Shown: positions 39,823-50,168 of the stretch, in pieces | Numbering within the stretch: the first letter of the stretch is position 1 | Layout of the letters: every line of letters starts with the position of its first letter | Assembly: GCA_014376785.1 (NCBI GenBank) | Contig: JACMQW010000007.1 | Coordinates: 1 to 64,000 of the forward strand | Reading direction: 5' to 3' | Origin: Oligoflexia bacterium | GTDB lineage: Bacteria > Bdellovibrionota > UBA1018 | Length of the DNA: 64,000 bases | The notes under the pieces: generated by a model | Database searches by the model: none | The model's input: only the letters and a program-made list of their open reading frames with translations | Told to the model about the DNA's origin: nothing | Position numbers and translations under genes: made by a program

Positions 39823-40737
39823 TTAATTTTTCTCTTGAGTCAATTCGCCTAAGTAGGGAGGCGGCATTGAAAGTCCAGGAACCACGTTTTCGCTTTTTGC
39901 TTGCTCTGCCATTTCACTAAAAGCGTCTACCTGGTTTCTCGCTAAAAATTCATTTGCCAAACTCAGGTAAGCAACGCTTCCTTTAGAGTTCACGTCGTAA
40001 AGCACAATGGGTTTGCCAAAACTGGAGCACTCCGAAAGTCTGACGTTTCTGGGAATGACAGTGGTGAAAACCTGAGTGGTAAAGTGTTTTCGGACCTCAT
40101 CGACGACTTGGTTTGAAAGATTCGTTTTAGAATCGTACATCGTCAGCAAGATTCCTTCTTCTCCCAGCTTCGGATTGGTGCTCTGACGGATTAGCCCAAT
40201 GGTGTGAATGAGCTGCGTTAGGCCTTCGAGAGCAAAGTATTCACACTGCAAGGGCACCAAGTAACTGTCCGCGGCAGTGAGAGCGTTTACGGTCAGAAGT
40301 CCCAATGAAGGGGGGCAGTCGATGAGGATGTAATCGTATTGTGCCCTTACTTCTGCAATTGAAGTTCGAAGCTTTGATTCCCTGGCAAAAGCGGAAACCA
40401 ACTCTATCTCCGCACCGGTTAAGTCTGAGTTGGATGGAGAAACAAAGAGGCCATCTACTTCGGTAGGTCGAATAGTTTCAGATAATTTCGCTTCACCGAT
40501 CAACGCATTGTAAATCGTCGGACCCGATGCTGCCATTTGGCGGTCTATTCCAAGGGCGGAAGATGCGTTTCCTTGGGGGTCGAAGTCCAACACTAAGATT
40601 TTCCGGTCGGCCAAAGCCAAACAAGCGGCGAGGTTTACGGTCGTGGTCGTTTTTCCAACCCCACCTTTTTGATTAATCAGCGCCACGATTTTTCCCAGTC
40701 GTGGGGCGTCGTTCATTTTCTCGTTAAATGAAGCCAT
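39823..40737 (-). CDS. parA: Chromosome partitioning ATPase ParA
   Basis: IVALINQKGGVGKTTTTVNLAACLA; VLDFDPQGNASSALG; YILIDCPPSLGLLTVNAL. Confidence 0.97.
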   Translation of the reverse strand: MASFNEKMNDAPRLGKIVALINQKGGVGKTTTTVNLAACLALADRKILVLDFDPQGNASSALGIDRQMAASGPTIYNALIGEAKLSETIRPTEVDGLFVSPSNSDLTGAEIELVSAFARESKLRTSIAEVRAQYDYILIDCPPSLGLLTVNALTAADSYLVPLQCEYFALEGLTQLIHTIGLIRQSTNPKLGEEGILLTMYDSKTNLSNQVVDEVRKHFTTQVFTTVIPRNVRLSECSSFGKPIVLYDVNSKGSVAYLSLANEFLARNQVDAFSEMAEQAKSENVVPGLSMPPPYLGELTQEKN

Positions 40738-40783
40738 ATCTCTGTCTTTCGCGTGGAATCAGGTATTCAAGCCTGTTTTATGT

Positions 40784-40815
40784 GGGTACTCGGTCAGATA
40801 AAAACCCGAGTACCC
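40784..40815. repeat. Strong inverted repeat/hairpin in parA leader (rsmG-parA intergenic)
   Basis: GGGTACTCGG (40784-40793) ... CCGAGTACCC (40806-40815), perfect 10-bp stem, 12-nt loop. Confidence 0.8.
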
Positions 40816-40958
40816 AAGATCCCTGCTCCGCGTGGTTGTGGAGGGCGGGATATTCACTCAAATCGGTGAAAAAATATTCTACTCACTCAGAGTATGGACG
40901 CGAAATGAAATCAGCAAGGTTTTTCGTTCTTCTTTTTATTGGCAATCAAAAATAGGGA

Positions 40959-40974
40959 TGTTCCACGTGGAACA
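40959..40974. promoter_or_regulatory. parS site (ParB-binding)
   Basis: TGTTCCACGTGGAACA, perfect 16-bp palindrome of parS type, about 220 bp upstream of parA. Confidence 0.93.
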
Positions 40975-40979
40975 ATCAC

Positions 40980-41624
40980 TTATTTTCTAATGAGTTCAAC
41001 TAAAACACGCGATTTTTCCAATAAACCCACCTTGTATCGGTGTTCTCTTCCTAGATTCAGCCGCTTACCGCGCGAAGTCTTTCGAAATTCACTCCACTCT
41101 TCTTCCCATTTTGGACCTTTCATCAGCAGAAGCTTGTTCCACGTGGAACATTCCTCAATCCAACCGTGGATTCTGCCCACCGGGCCGACTGCGCGGGCAA
41201 AAATAGTGTCTACAGAGTGACTACTCAAATAGGTTTCGGCGCGAGAGTGAACCGAAATAATGGCCTTAATAGCGAACTGATCGATCATTTTCTGACTAAA
41301 ATCGGCCTTCATCTTCTCAGAGTCGCAAGAGATAATCGTTTCGTGACTATTCAACCCGTAAATAAGGGCATAAAGCAGGCCTGGAACACCCATGCCGGCG
41401 CCTAAATCAAGCGCCGGGAAGCTCAACAGTCCAGAACGCTTGAGTTCAACCACATCTAGAACATGCCCTTCAAAAAAATCTGCCGGGGTAAGAAGCCGAG
41501 TTAAATTTTGAAACGAGTTCTCCAAAACAACCTCATCCCTGAAGTCAGCGATTCGGCTAATTTGGTTCTCGTCAAATTCACCCAATCCGCGGAGAAGAAT
41601 TTCGAATTCATTTCTTTCAGACAT
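40980..41624 (-). CDS. rsmG: 16S rRNA (guanine-N7) methyltransferase RsmG (GidB)
   Basis: ALDLGAGMGVPGLLYALIYGLNSHETIISCDSEKMKADF; RAVGPVGRI; next to mnmG. Confidence 0.93.
   Translation of the reverse strand: MSERNEFEILLRGLGEFDENQISRIADFRDEVVLENSFQNLTRLLTPADFFEGHVLDVVELKRSGLLSFPALDLGAGMGVPGLLYALIYGLNSHETIISCDSEKMKADFSQKMIDQFAIKAIISVHSRAETYLSSHSVDTIFARAVGPVGRIHGWIEECSTWNKLLLMKGPKWEEEWSEFRKTSRGKRLNLGREHRYKVGLLEKSRVLVELIRK
41135..41150. promoter_or_regulatory. parS site (ParB-binding), inside rsmG coding sequence
   Basis: TGTTCCACGTGGAACA, identical to site at 40959. Confidence 0.93.
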
Positions 41625-43554
41625 GTGGATGGGCCCCTTTATCAAGCATTTTTAAGTGAATCAGGAGGTTGGCAACCGCTGCAGGCGTCACCCCCATCAA
41701 ACGACCCGCTTGTCCGATCGTTTCCGGCCTAGCTTCTTTGAAAGCATTCAAAATCTCGTTGGAAAGCCCGGGAACCTGCTCATAGTTGAGACCGGCTGGC
41801 ACCCGCATTTTCTCGTTCTTTTCCACCCCGGCAATCATTTCTAAGTCACGCTGAATATATCCCGCATATTTTACCTGGATTTCCACCTGCTCCGAAACAT
41901 CTGATGGGGTACTAGACAAATCAAACGGCACCCTTCCATCCATCTCAGACAATAAATCCATGGTGACTTCAGGCCGTTTAAGAAATGTTGCCAATGATGT
42001 CTTATCCTTGAGCAACGAAAGTCCCTTGGATTTCACCCATTCATTCGTGGCAACGTTAGGATAAAGAAACTCCTCGTGAACTTGAGAAAATAGTTTTTCA
42101 ATTCCATTCCGTTTCTCTACGAACTGCGAATAGGACTTCTCCGAAAGAAGGCCTATTGAATGCCCTTTCGGAGACAGTCGAAGGTCAGCGTTATCTTCGC
42201 GAAGGTGGAGACGATATTCCGCTCTCGACGTGAACATCCGGTAGGGTTCATCTGACCCTTTTAAAATCAGATCATCGATTAAAACACCAATGTAGGCATC
42301 TGATCTTCCAAGCGTGAAAGCAGCTTTTCCTTGAGAGGACAATGAAGCATTCACTCCAGCGATGAGTCCCTGAGCGCCCGCTTCTTCATACCCCGAAGTT
42401 CCATTCACCTGGCCGGCAAAGAAAAGCCCCTTTACATCTTTGGACTCAAGCGTTGCTCCCAACATTCGAGCATCTACCGCATCGTATTCAACCGCATAGC
42501 CGTGGAGCAAAAATTTCGCGTTTTCTAATCCAGAAATAGAATGAATAAATGCTTCCTGGACAGAAACGGGCATCGAGGTTGACATCCCATTCACGTAAAT
42601 TTCGGGAACGTTTAAACCTTCCGGTTCGAGGAAGATCTGATGCCGTTCTTTTTCCGCAAAGCGTTTCACTTTATCTTCAATCGAAGGACAGTAGCGTGGC
42701 CCTACCCCCTGGATCATTCCAGTGAACATCGGAGATAAATCGAAGTTCTCAGCGATGATGTCGTGGGTCTTTGAATTCGTGTACGTTATGAAGCATTCGG
42801 TTTGGCGAAGCTCCGGAAATGACTCGCTGCGATAATAAAACGAAAAGGGGGTTGGTTTCTCGTCACCAGGTTGAACTTCCGTCTTTGACCAATCAATGGA
42901 ATCTTTATGAAGGCGAGGAGGAGTGCCGGTCTTCAGGCGACGAAGCTTAAATCCCAATTCTTCGATGGATCGACTCAACGTTTTAGCCGCTTCGTCCCCG
43001 ACCCTGCCGCCTTCAGACTTGTCAAAGCCGGTGTACATGACTGCGCGCATAAACGTGCCGGACGTGACCACAACACAGCGCGCCTTAATGACCGAACCGT
43101 CCCGCAGCCGAACTCCCGTGATTTTTGAAAAACCCTTTTCAGACACAGACAACAAATCGGCGACTTCGATTTCCAAAATCTCGAGATTTTGGATCCGCAC
43201 CAAGGTCTCTTGCATTTTCACCGCATAAAGGGGCTTGTCACATTGCGCGCGAGAGGAGCGAACAGCTGGTCCTTTTGAAGAATTCAATCGGCGATATTGG
43301 ATGGTGGCCTTATCGGTCTGCATCCCCATAATCCCACCCAAGGCATCAATTTCCTTAATAAGTTGTCCTTTGGCCAAACCGCCCATTGCCGGATTACAAG
43401 AAAGGTAACCAATTCGAGAACGATTTAAGGTGATAAGGGCCGTTTTAGATCCCATTCGCGCGGCAGCATGGGCCGCCTCGGTTCCGGCGTGTCCACCCCC
43501 GATAACCAGGACATCGTAATCAACCTTCTGAGTATGCGAAGCGTTCGAATTCAT
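41617..43554 (-). CDS. mnmG: tRNA uridine 5-carboxymethylaminomethyl modification enzyme MnmG (GidA)
   Basis: YDVLVIGGGHAGTEAAHAAARMG; GYLSCNPAMGGLAKGQLIKEIDALGG; RYCPSIEDKVKRF. Confidence 0.98.
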   Translation of the reverse strand: MNSNASHTQKVDYDVLVIGGGHAGTEAAHAAARMGSKTALITLNRSRIGYLSCNPAMGGLAKGQLIKEIDALGGIMGMQTDKATIQYRRLNSSKGPAVRSSRAQCDKPLYAVKMQETLVRIQNLEILEIEVADLLSVSEKGFSKITGVRLRDGSVIKARCVVVTSGTFMRAVMYTGFDKSEGGRVGDEAAKTLSRSIEELGFKLRRLKTGTPPRLHKDSIDWSKTEVQPGDEKPTPFSFYYRSESFPELRQTECFITYTNSKTHDIIAENFDLSPMFTGMIQGVGPRYCPSIEDKVKRFAEKERHQIFLEPEGLNVPEIYVNGMSTSMPVSVQEAFIHSISGLENAKFLLHGYAVEYDAVDARMLGATLESKDVKGLFFAGQVNGTSGYEEAGAQGLIAGVNASLSSQGKAAFTLGRSDAYIGVLIDDLILKGSDEPYRMFTSRAEYRLHLREDNADLRLSPKGHSIGLLSEKSYSQFVEKRNGIEKLFSQVHEEFLYPNVATNEWVKSKGLSLLKDKTSLATFLKRPEVTMDLLSEMDGRVPFDLSSTPSDVSEQVEIQVKYAGYIQRDLEMIAGVEKNEKMRVPAGLNYEQVPGLSNEILNAFKEARPETIGQAGRLMGVTPAAVANLLIHLKMLDKGAHPHV

Positions 43555-43692
43555 ACATCTCGGGAATAACCTAATTTTTCCTAAAAGGGGACTGCCTTAA
43601 ATCGCACCGCATTAGAATTTATCTGACGTGGGTCGCGGGCTGGGCAATTACGGCCCATCGCAGGCTTCTGCCGGAATCCGTATCCTTGAAGC

Positions 43693-45081
43693 ATGCGTTC
43701 ATGCCTAGTGGGTCTCATTGTCTTCGCCCTCTTTTTTGGATCTTTACAGCCTAGTCAGGCGAAAGATTTCGTTTCTGTTTACCCAGAAAAGGGCGATTGG
43801 ACACTCCACTGGATAAGAATCGATCGCGACGGATTTCCAGTCACGATCGAGCGCTCCCGTTTTTCAGATCGTTCGCAAGCCGAATTGCAGAAGAAAAAAA
43901 CCGTTACAGACCCCGCGCCCTCTTTCAAAAACAAGTTCGTCGATAACAACACGGCCTTGGAACTCAGACCATCATTCACCGACGAAATCTGGCACGCGGA
44001 TCGGTCGTGGGATGAAAATTGGGAAACTCGCTATTCAAGCTGGATTCGTGAAAATTTCGATCCCGCTTTTTTCAAGCGATATGGAATTCGAACCGACTGT
44101 GCTGACGCTGCGATTGCGCTCCGCTGGATTTTTTCACGCATCCACTTCTTGCCGGCAGGAAATCACCTCGTCGGCACTCGCGCTCTATTCACAAATCGTT
44201 CGATGAAACCCGCGTGGAAACGTTTCCCGACAAATATCGAGTGGTTTCGAGACCGGAGATTTCTCGCAGCGCTCGACTACTTAATGCTCAGCACTTCCAC
44301 TCACACCCTCGTTGGCGATGCCTATCCTATTTCCGTCAATCCATCGACGCTGACCGAAGGATCCTTCCACTTAGAGATTCGAAACGAAAGCGGACACGCC
44401 CGAATTATTTCGAAAATCAGCACTGCCCCAAACGTAGCTCCTGTCTTCGACACTTACTCGAATGTTCCACGGAAAATACGAGTCCTTTGGACAGAACCTT
44501 TCCTCGTGTATTCGCAACCGATCCTAGGCCATGGCGGATTTCTCAAGTACCGGTGGGTGAATCTATCAACTTCGTCCGCCTCGCTCGCCCCATCAGAATC
44601 GATGCCGGGATACTCTCTCGAACAATACCGGCCCGACTTTTTTCGACATGGAATTCCTGACTTCAGTGCAGAAGTTGCCGCTCGTTTCCAAGAGACTTTC
44701 GACCCTCTCGCCGCACAAAAATTGATTTACCAGAGCATTAAAAGCGCACTTCAAGAGCGGATAGGTCTTGTCCAGAAAGGCTACGTCGAGTGCCAACGCA
44801 TCCGATGCGTTCCAGGTTCCGACGGGTATGACGTTTGGAGTACTCCTTCAAGAGATTCCCGCATCAAAAATTCCTTCGAACAGATCCAAAACTATCTCAC
44901 CTCTCTTCACGGAGAAGGTCTTTCGAAGTTTCGAACTTTTCATGAAATTGAAAAAGTCCAAATATACCTCGTTTTTCATGGAGAAAAATTCAGGTACGGG
45001 GATTTAGAATCGTTGTGGCTTTCGTCGCGAATTTCATCAGACCCGAGGGTAACCCCGAGAAAACGATGGGGGCTTGATTAA
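43693..45081 (+). CDS. Exported hypothetical protein with possible Cys-His catalytic motif
   Basis: Signal peptide MRSCLVGLIVFALFFGSLQPSQA; RTDCADAAIALRWIF and NESGHARIISK motifs. Confidence 0.65.
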   Translation: MRSCLVGLIVFALFFGSLQPSQAKDFVSVYPEKGDWTLHWIRIDRDGFPVTIERSRFSDRSQAELQKKKTVTDPAPSFKNKFVDNNTALELRPSFTDEIWHADRSWDENWETRYSSWIRENFDPAFFKRYGIRTDCADAAIALRWIFSRIHFLPAGNHLVGTRALFTNRSMKPAWKRFPTNIEWFRDRRFLAALDYLMLSTSTHTLVGDAYPISVNPSTLTEGSFHLEIRNESGHARIISKISTAPNVAPVFDTYSNVPRKIRVLWTEPFLVYSQPILGHGGFLKYRWVNLSTSSASLAPSESMPGYSLEQYRPDFFRHGIPDFSAEVAARFQETFDPLAAQKLIYQSIKSALQERIGLVQKGYVECQRIRCVPGSDGYDVWSTPSRDSRIKNSFEQIQNYLTSLHGEGLSKFRTFHEIEKVQIYLVFHGEKFRYGDLESLWLSSRISSDPRVTPRKRWGLD

Positions 45082-45083
45082 GT

Positions 45084-45494
45084 CTAATTTCTTTTCGGCG
45101 CCGCACCCTGAATGTAGTCGACCACTTCCTGCAAAGAAGTTCCGGGCGTGAAAACCATGTGCACTCCAAGTTCTTTCAGCGAAACGATGTCTTCGTCCGG
45201 AATGATTCCTCCCACGACGAAGAGCACGTCGGTGAGTCCCTCTTTTTTCAACCCATCAATAATTTCCGGAACCAATGCATTATGGGCACCGGACAGAATC
45301 GACAGGCCTACGACATGCACGTCTTCATCGACCGCGGCCCGAACGACCATCTCGGGAGTCTGGTGAAGTCCCGTATAAATGACTTCGAATCCGGCGTCGC
45401 GGAGAGCTCGAGCAATCACTTTAGCGCCGCGATCATGTCCATCTAGGCCGGGTTTAGCGACGAGAACTCGAATTTTTTCATTGGGATTACTCAT
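45084..45494 (-). CDS. Methylmalonyl-CoA mutase-type cobalamin-binding subunit
   Basis: [42 protein letters not shown] (DxHxxG), [19 protein letters not shown]. Confidence 0.93.
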   Translation of the reverse strand: MSNPNEKIRVLVAKPGLDGHDRGAKVIARALRDAGFEVIYTGLHQTPEMVVRAAVDEDVHVVGLSILSGAHNALVPEIIDGLKKEGLTDVLFVVGGIIPDEDIVSLKELGVHMVFTPGTSLQEVVDYIQGAAPKRN

Positions 45495-45513
45495 AAGTTA
45501 TTTCTCGCTAGTA

Positions 45514-47223
45514 TTAAAATCCACCGACGTCTTGGTAAATTCCATAAACGCCGCGAAGGGTGTCGCAAATTTCTTGAAGGGTCGCGTAGGTTTTAACGGC
45601 TTCGAGAATCGACGGGCACATGTTTTTTCCCGCGGTAGCATCTGCCTTAACGATTTCCAACGCTGCCGCAACCGCTTTCGAATCACGCTTCGCTCGCAGG
45701 GCCACTAATTTTTCGATCTGCCGTTTTTCTACAGATCGATCAATGTAGAGAGTGGCCATCTGCCGCTTCTCTTCCTTAACGATGTGTTTATTCACGCCGA
45801 CCATCACTTTGTCTTTTGACTCGAGCTGACGCTGAAAATGATAGGCCGCATTCGCGATTTCCGCTTGGGGAAATCCTTGCTCGACCGCATTCATCATTCC
45901 GCCCATTTCATCGATTCTTCGGATGTAATCAAGCGCATCGCGCTCAACGCGGTTCGTGAGACTTTCCATGAAATAACTTCCGCCGAATGGGTCGACGACG
46001 TTCGTCACTCCCGACTCCTCAGCAATCACTTGTTGGGTGCGAAGGGCGATCATCACCGCCTCATCCGTTGGAAGAGCCATGGTCTCGTCCATAGAGTTCG
46101 TGTGCAACGAGTTCGTCCCGCCCATCACGGCCGCCAGCGCCTGGATCGCAACCCTCACGATATTATTGTGTGGCTGCTGCGCAGTGAGGGAAACACCCGC
46201 CGTCTGCGCGTGAGTCCGAAGCATCCAGGATTTAGGGTCTTTTGCTCCATAGCGATCTCGCATCAGGCGGGCCCAGATCCTTCGTGCGGCTCTAAATTTG
46301 GCGATTTCCTCGAAAAAATCATTATGCACGTCAAAGAAGAATGAAAGTCTCGGAGCAAATGAATCGATGTCCATTCCACGCGCGAGGCAACGATCGACGT
46401 AAGCCAGCCCATCCGCCAGAGTAAACGCGAGCTCTTGAACCGCGGTCGCACCGGCTTCACGAATGTGGTAACCGGAAATACTCACGGTATTCCAATTGGG
46501 AAAATTCTTAGCGCCATATTCAATCGTGTCGATGACAAGCTCGGTCGCAGGCTTTACGGGAAAGAGCCATTCCTTCTGAGCGATGTATTCTTTTAAGATG
46601 TCGTTTTGGAGCGTGCCTTTCACTTTTTCACGCGGAACGCCCTGCTTTTCAGCCACTGCGTAGTACATCATCAACACGACGATGGCCGGCCCGTTAATGG
46701 TCATCGAAGTGGTGATCTCTCCCAAATCGATGCCCGCGAAGAGTTCTTCCATGTCTTCCAACGAAGAGACCGCAACCCCGCACTTTCCTACCTCGCCTTT
46801 TGAACGTGGTGAATCGGCATCGTAACCCATGAGCGTCGGCATATCGAAAGCGGTGGAAAGCCCCATTTGCCCATTTGCGAGAAGCATCTTAAAACGACCG
46901 TTCGTTTCAGCCGCGCTCGAAAAACCAGCGAACTGGCGCATAGTCCAAAATTTTCCGCGGTACATGTTCCGCTGAACTCCGCGCGTGTAGGGAAACTCTC
47001 CTGGAAATCCAAGGTCCTCCAGATAATCAAATTTTTCTCGCGATAGATCGAGCGGCGTGGAAAGAAGGGGCATGTCCATGTCGCTCCAACTCGTGAACCG
47101 CGCTGGACGAGAAGGAAATTTCTTTTCTCCCGCAGATAGTCTTTTTTCCCATCCGCTAAATTCAGATGCCAGGTCTCTCGTGGATTCTGCTTTGTTCGCC
47201 TTTTCCAAATTAACTTCTTTCAT
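45514..47223 (-). CDS. Methylmalonyl-CoA mutase-type catalytic (large) subunit
   Basis: [72 protein letters not shown]; start at MKEVNLEK (47223), not the ORF start 47490. Confidence 0.94.
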   Translation of the reverse strand: MKEVNLEKANKAESTRDLASEFSGWEKRLSAGEKKFPSRPARFTSWSDMDMPLLSTPLDLSREKFDYLEDLGFPGEFPYTRGVQRNMYRGKFWTMRQFAGFSSAAETNGRFKMLLANGQMGLSTAFDMPTLMGYDADSPRSKGEVGKCGVAVSSLEDMEELFAGIDLGEITTSMTINGPAIVVLMMYYAVAEKQGVPREKVKGTLQNDILKEYIAQKEWLFPVKPATELVIDTIEYGAKNFPNWNTVSISGYHIREAGATAVQELAFTLADGLAYVDRCLARGMDIDSFAPRLSFFFDVHNDFFEEIAKFRAARRIWARLMRDRYGAKDPKSWMLRTHAQTAGVSLTAQQPHNNIVRVAIQALAAVMGGTNSLHTNSMDETMALPTDEAVMIALRTQQVIAEESGVTNVVDPFGGSYFMESLTNRVERDALDYIRRIDEMGGMMNAVEQGFPQAEIANAAYHFQRQLESKDKVMVGVNKHIVKEEKRQMATLYIDRSVEKRQIEKLVALRAKRDSKAVAAALEIVKADATAGKNMCPSILEAVKTYATLQEICDTLRGVYGIYQDVGGF

Positions 47224-47234
47224 CTCGTTTCCCT

Positions 47235-48398
47235 CTATCCAGAAATCGCGGCAAACTCTTGGGCCGCAATTACGATTCGCTGAATCTCGCTGGTGCCTTC
47301 GTAAATTTCCGTGATCTTCGCATCTCGGAAGTTTCTCTCCACGACGTATTCTTTGGTGTAGCCATAACCGCCGTGAACTTGAATCGCTTTCGTTGCGATC
47401 CACATCGCCGCTTCGGAAGCGGCGAGCTTCGCCATCGCCGCTTCTTTCGTGAAGCGAGCGCCCGTGTCTTTCATTCTCGCTGCATTCCACGTTAGAAGGC
47501 GCGCGGCCTGAAGGCGGGTTGCCATATCTGCAATGTGGAACTGAATCGCTTGTAGTTTCGCAATCGGTGCGCCGAATTGCTCTCGTTCGAGCGCAAATTT
47601 TTTGGACGCATCAAGCGCGCAACGGGCAATTCCCAGCGCTTGGCCGGCAATTCCGATTCGCCCACCGTCGAGCGTCGCCAGCGCGATCTTCAATCCTTGT
47701 CCCTCGGCTCCGAGCAAACATTCCTGGGGCACGAATACGTCGTCAAAAAAGAGAGACGCGGTGGAGGATGCGGTAATTCCTAATTTATCTTCAAGCTTTG
47801 CCACAGAAAATCCGGGAGATTTCGTATCCACGATAAAAGCGGTAACCGCCTTATGTCCTTTCGTCGGATCAAGCGTCGTAAACACCACCGCAGTGTCTGC
47901 TTCCCTTCCGTTCGTGATCCAATTTTTGGATCCGCGAAGTTTATAGCCGCCATCGACTTTCGTTGCGATGAGCTTCATTCCAGCCGGATCTGAACCAGCG
48001 CCGGGCTCAGAGAGCGCAAAACAGCCCAGCTTTTCGCCTGTCGCAAGCGGAGTAAGCCATTTCTGTTTTTGCTCTTCCGTCCCGAAATTCTGGATCGGCC
48101 AACACGCGAGAGAGTTATTCACGGACATGATCACGCCAGTAGATGCACAAGCAGCTGAGATTTCTTCCATGCACATCGCATAGGAGACGGCATCGAGTCC
48201 CGCGCCACCGTAAGCCTCATCGACCATCATTCCCATAAGGCCCATTTCGGCCATTCTTTTCACATTTTCAGTGGGAAACTCACCGGTCTCATCGTGATGC
48301 TTTGCTTTCGGTGCAACCACCTCGCGAGCAAACGCTCCCACTTGGTCGAGAAGCATTTTTTTATCTTCGTCCTGTTCATTCGGCCAGCCGTGCGACAT
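47235..48398 (-). CDS. Acyl-CoA dehydrogenase
   Basis: [73 protein letters not shown]. Confidence 0.96.
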   Translation of the reverse strand: MSHGWPNEQDEDKKMLLDQVGAFAREVVAPKAKHHDETGEFPTENVKRMAEMGLMGMMVDEAYGGAGLDAVSYAMCMEEISAACASTGVIMSVNNSLACWPIQNFGTEEQKQKWLTPLATGEKLGCFALSEPGAGSDPAGMKLIATKVDGGYKLRGSKNWITNGREADTAVVFTTLDPTKGHKAVTAFIVDTKSPGFSVAKLEDKLGITASSTASLFFDDVFVPQECLLGAEGQGLKIALATLDGGRIGIAGQALGIARCALDASKKFALEREQFGAPIAKLQAIQFHIADMATRLQAARLLTWNAARMKDTGARFTKEAAMAKLAASEAAMWIATKAIQVHGGYGYTKEYVVERNFRDAKITEIYEGTSEIQRIVIAAQEFAAISG

Positions 48399-48410
48399 GA
48401 GAAAAACTCC

Positions 48411-49232
48411 TTAGTTCGATTTCAAATCTGCTTCACGAAGGCCGTGAAACTCTGGTTTTCTTTTTTCCGTGAATGCGGTCATTCCTTCTCTTTGATCGAA
48501 GGAACCCATGAGGCGACCAAACGCGTGGGATTCCGCATCGACTTTCGTGTTCAGTCCCATTGCCTCCGTAAATTCGACCATCAACGTCTTTGCTTTTGAA
48601 ACTGCGGACGCGCTCTGGAGTGCAATGCTTTTTGCGTGCACTAGAACCGCTTCCATAAATCCCTCCGCCGGAAGGACGTGGTTTACGAGTCCCATTGCTT
48701 TTGCTTCATCCGCTTTTACTTTTCGACCGGAATAGATCAATTCCTTTGCTCGAGGGAGGCCCACTGCACGGGCGAGTCGAAAGCATCCACCAAAACCAGG
48801 AATAATTCCTAAGCCCACTTCAGGTTGGCCGAATATCGCTTTTTCGCTTGCGATGATGAAATCGCATGCAATGGCCATCTCCGTGCCGCCGCCTAATGCA
48901 AAACCATTCACGGCCGCGATCACTGGCTTTGGCATGGTCTCGAGGAGCTTAGCAACTTCGTGGCCCACTTGCGAAAATCCCACACCGTCACCGGGCGTAA
49001 GGTCCTTCATTTCGGAAATGTCGGCTCCGGCGATAAATGCTTTCTCGCCTTCGCCCGTGAAAACAATCACTCTTACTGCGTCGTCTTGCGCAAGTGAGAG
49101 TAATGCTCTGCGGAGTTCGAGGAGGGTAGCAGAATTGAGAGCGTTTAATGCCTTAGGACGGTTGATTTTTAAAATCGCGATTCCTGGATGCGCATGTTCG
49201 ATCAGAAGGTTTTCGTAATTCGACGCAGTCAT
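48411..49232 (-). CDS. Enoyl-CoA hydratase
   Basis: INRPKALNALNSATLLEL, GEKAFIAGADISEMKDL, PVIAAVNGFALGGGTEMAIACDFIIAS, FGQPEVGLGIIPGFGG. Confidence 0.95.
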   Translation of the reverse strand: MTASNYENLLIEHAHPGIAILKINRPKALNALNSATLLELRRALLSLAQDDAVRVIVFTGEGEKAFIAGADISEMKDLTPGDGVGFSQVGHEVAKLLETMPKPVIAAVNGFALGGGTEMAIACDFIIASEKAIFGQPEVGLGIIPGFGGCFRLARAVGLPRAKELIYSGRKVKADEAKAMGLVNHVLPAEGFMEAVLVHAKSIALQSASAVSKAKTLMVEFTEAMGLNTKVDAESHAFGRLMGSFDQREGMTAFTEKRKPEFHGLREADLKSN

Positions 49233-50143
49233 TTTGTACCCCACCGCATTGGAAGCGGATTCTCCGGATTTGCGTAGTCGTAAAACCCTTTTTTATTTTT
49301 TCGGCCAAACCAACCAGCAGAAACCATCTGCTTCAGAAGGGGGCTCGGTCGGTATTTCGAATCACTGAGGCCTGTGTGAAGGACCTCCATGATCGCTAAG
49401 CAAGTATCGAGACCAATAAAATCGGCGAGGGTGAGCGGGCCCATCGGCTGGTTGGTTCCTAATTTCATCGCTGTGTCGACATCTTCGACGGAAGCAATCC
49501 CCTCATACACCACCTGAACCGCTTCATTAATCATCGGCATGAGAATGCGATTTACCGCAAAGCCGGGAATGTCTTGGACAGAGATGAAGGTTTTCCCCAT
49601 TTTTTCGGAAACCGATTTAACCGCTTCGAAAGCTGCATCAGAGGTCTGGATTGCGCGAATTCCTTCGATCAGCTTCATGACGGGAACTGGATTCATGAAA
49701 TGCATGCCCACCACAAGTGCGGGTCTTTTGGTTTGGGCCGCGATGAGCGTGATGGAAATCGATGAAGTGTTCGTCGCGAGAATCGCGGTCGCCTTACAAG
49801 CTTCATCTAATTTTCTGAAGAGTTCGAATTTCAGAGTTGGATTTTCAGTGACCGCCTCGATGACGAGGTCCGCATCCCTCAGGTCAGAAATACCGCTTAC
49901 TGGCTGAATGCCTGCGAGAATGGTTTTTACTTCTGCAGGCGAAATTTTTTCTTTTTCTATCTGCTTTTGAAGTCCGGCCTCGATTTTCTTTTTTCCCGAC
50001 TCCGCCGTCGCGAGATCACGGTCCGCAAGAAGAACTTTAAATCCGCTTTGAGCCGCGACTTGGGCGATTCCTCCTCCCATCTGTCCGGAGCCTAAAACGC
50101 CGATCTGAGCTATATTCGAAGGAGTCAAAGAAGGTGTAGACAT
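49229..50143 (-). CDS. 3-hydroxybutyryl-CoA dehydrogenase
   Basis: IGVLGSGQMGGGIAQVAAQSGFKVLLADRDLATAE; LATNTSSISIT; GMHFMNPVPVMKLIEGI; DIPGFAVNRILMPMINEA. Confidence 0.95.
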   Translation of the reverse strand: MSTPSLTPSNIAQIGVLGSGQMGGGIAQVAAQSGFKVLLADRDLATAESGKKKIEAGLQKQIEKEKISPAEVKTILAGIQPVSGISDLRDADLVIEAVTENPTLKFELFRKLDEACKATAILATNTSSISITLIAAQTKRPALVVGMHFMNPVPVMKLIEGIRAIQTSDAAFEAVKSVSEKMGKTFISVQDIPGFAVNRILMPMINEAVQVVYEGIASVEDVDTAMKLGTNQPMGPLTLADFIGLDTCLAIMEVLHTGLSDSKYRPSPLLKQMVSAGWFGRKNKKGFYDYANPENPLPMRWGTK

Positions 50144-50168
50144 CTGAAGAACTTCGCCTGAAGCGAAG

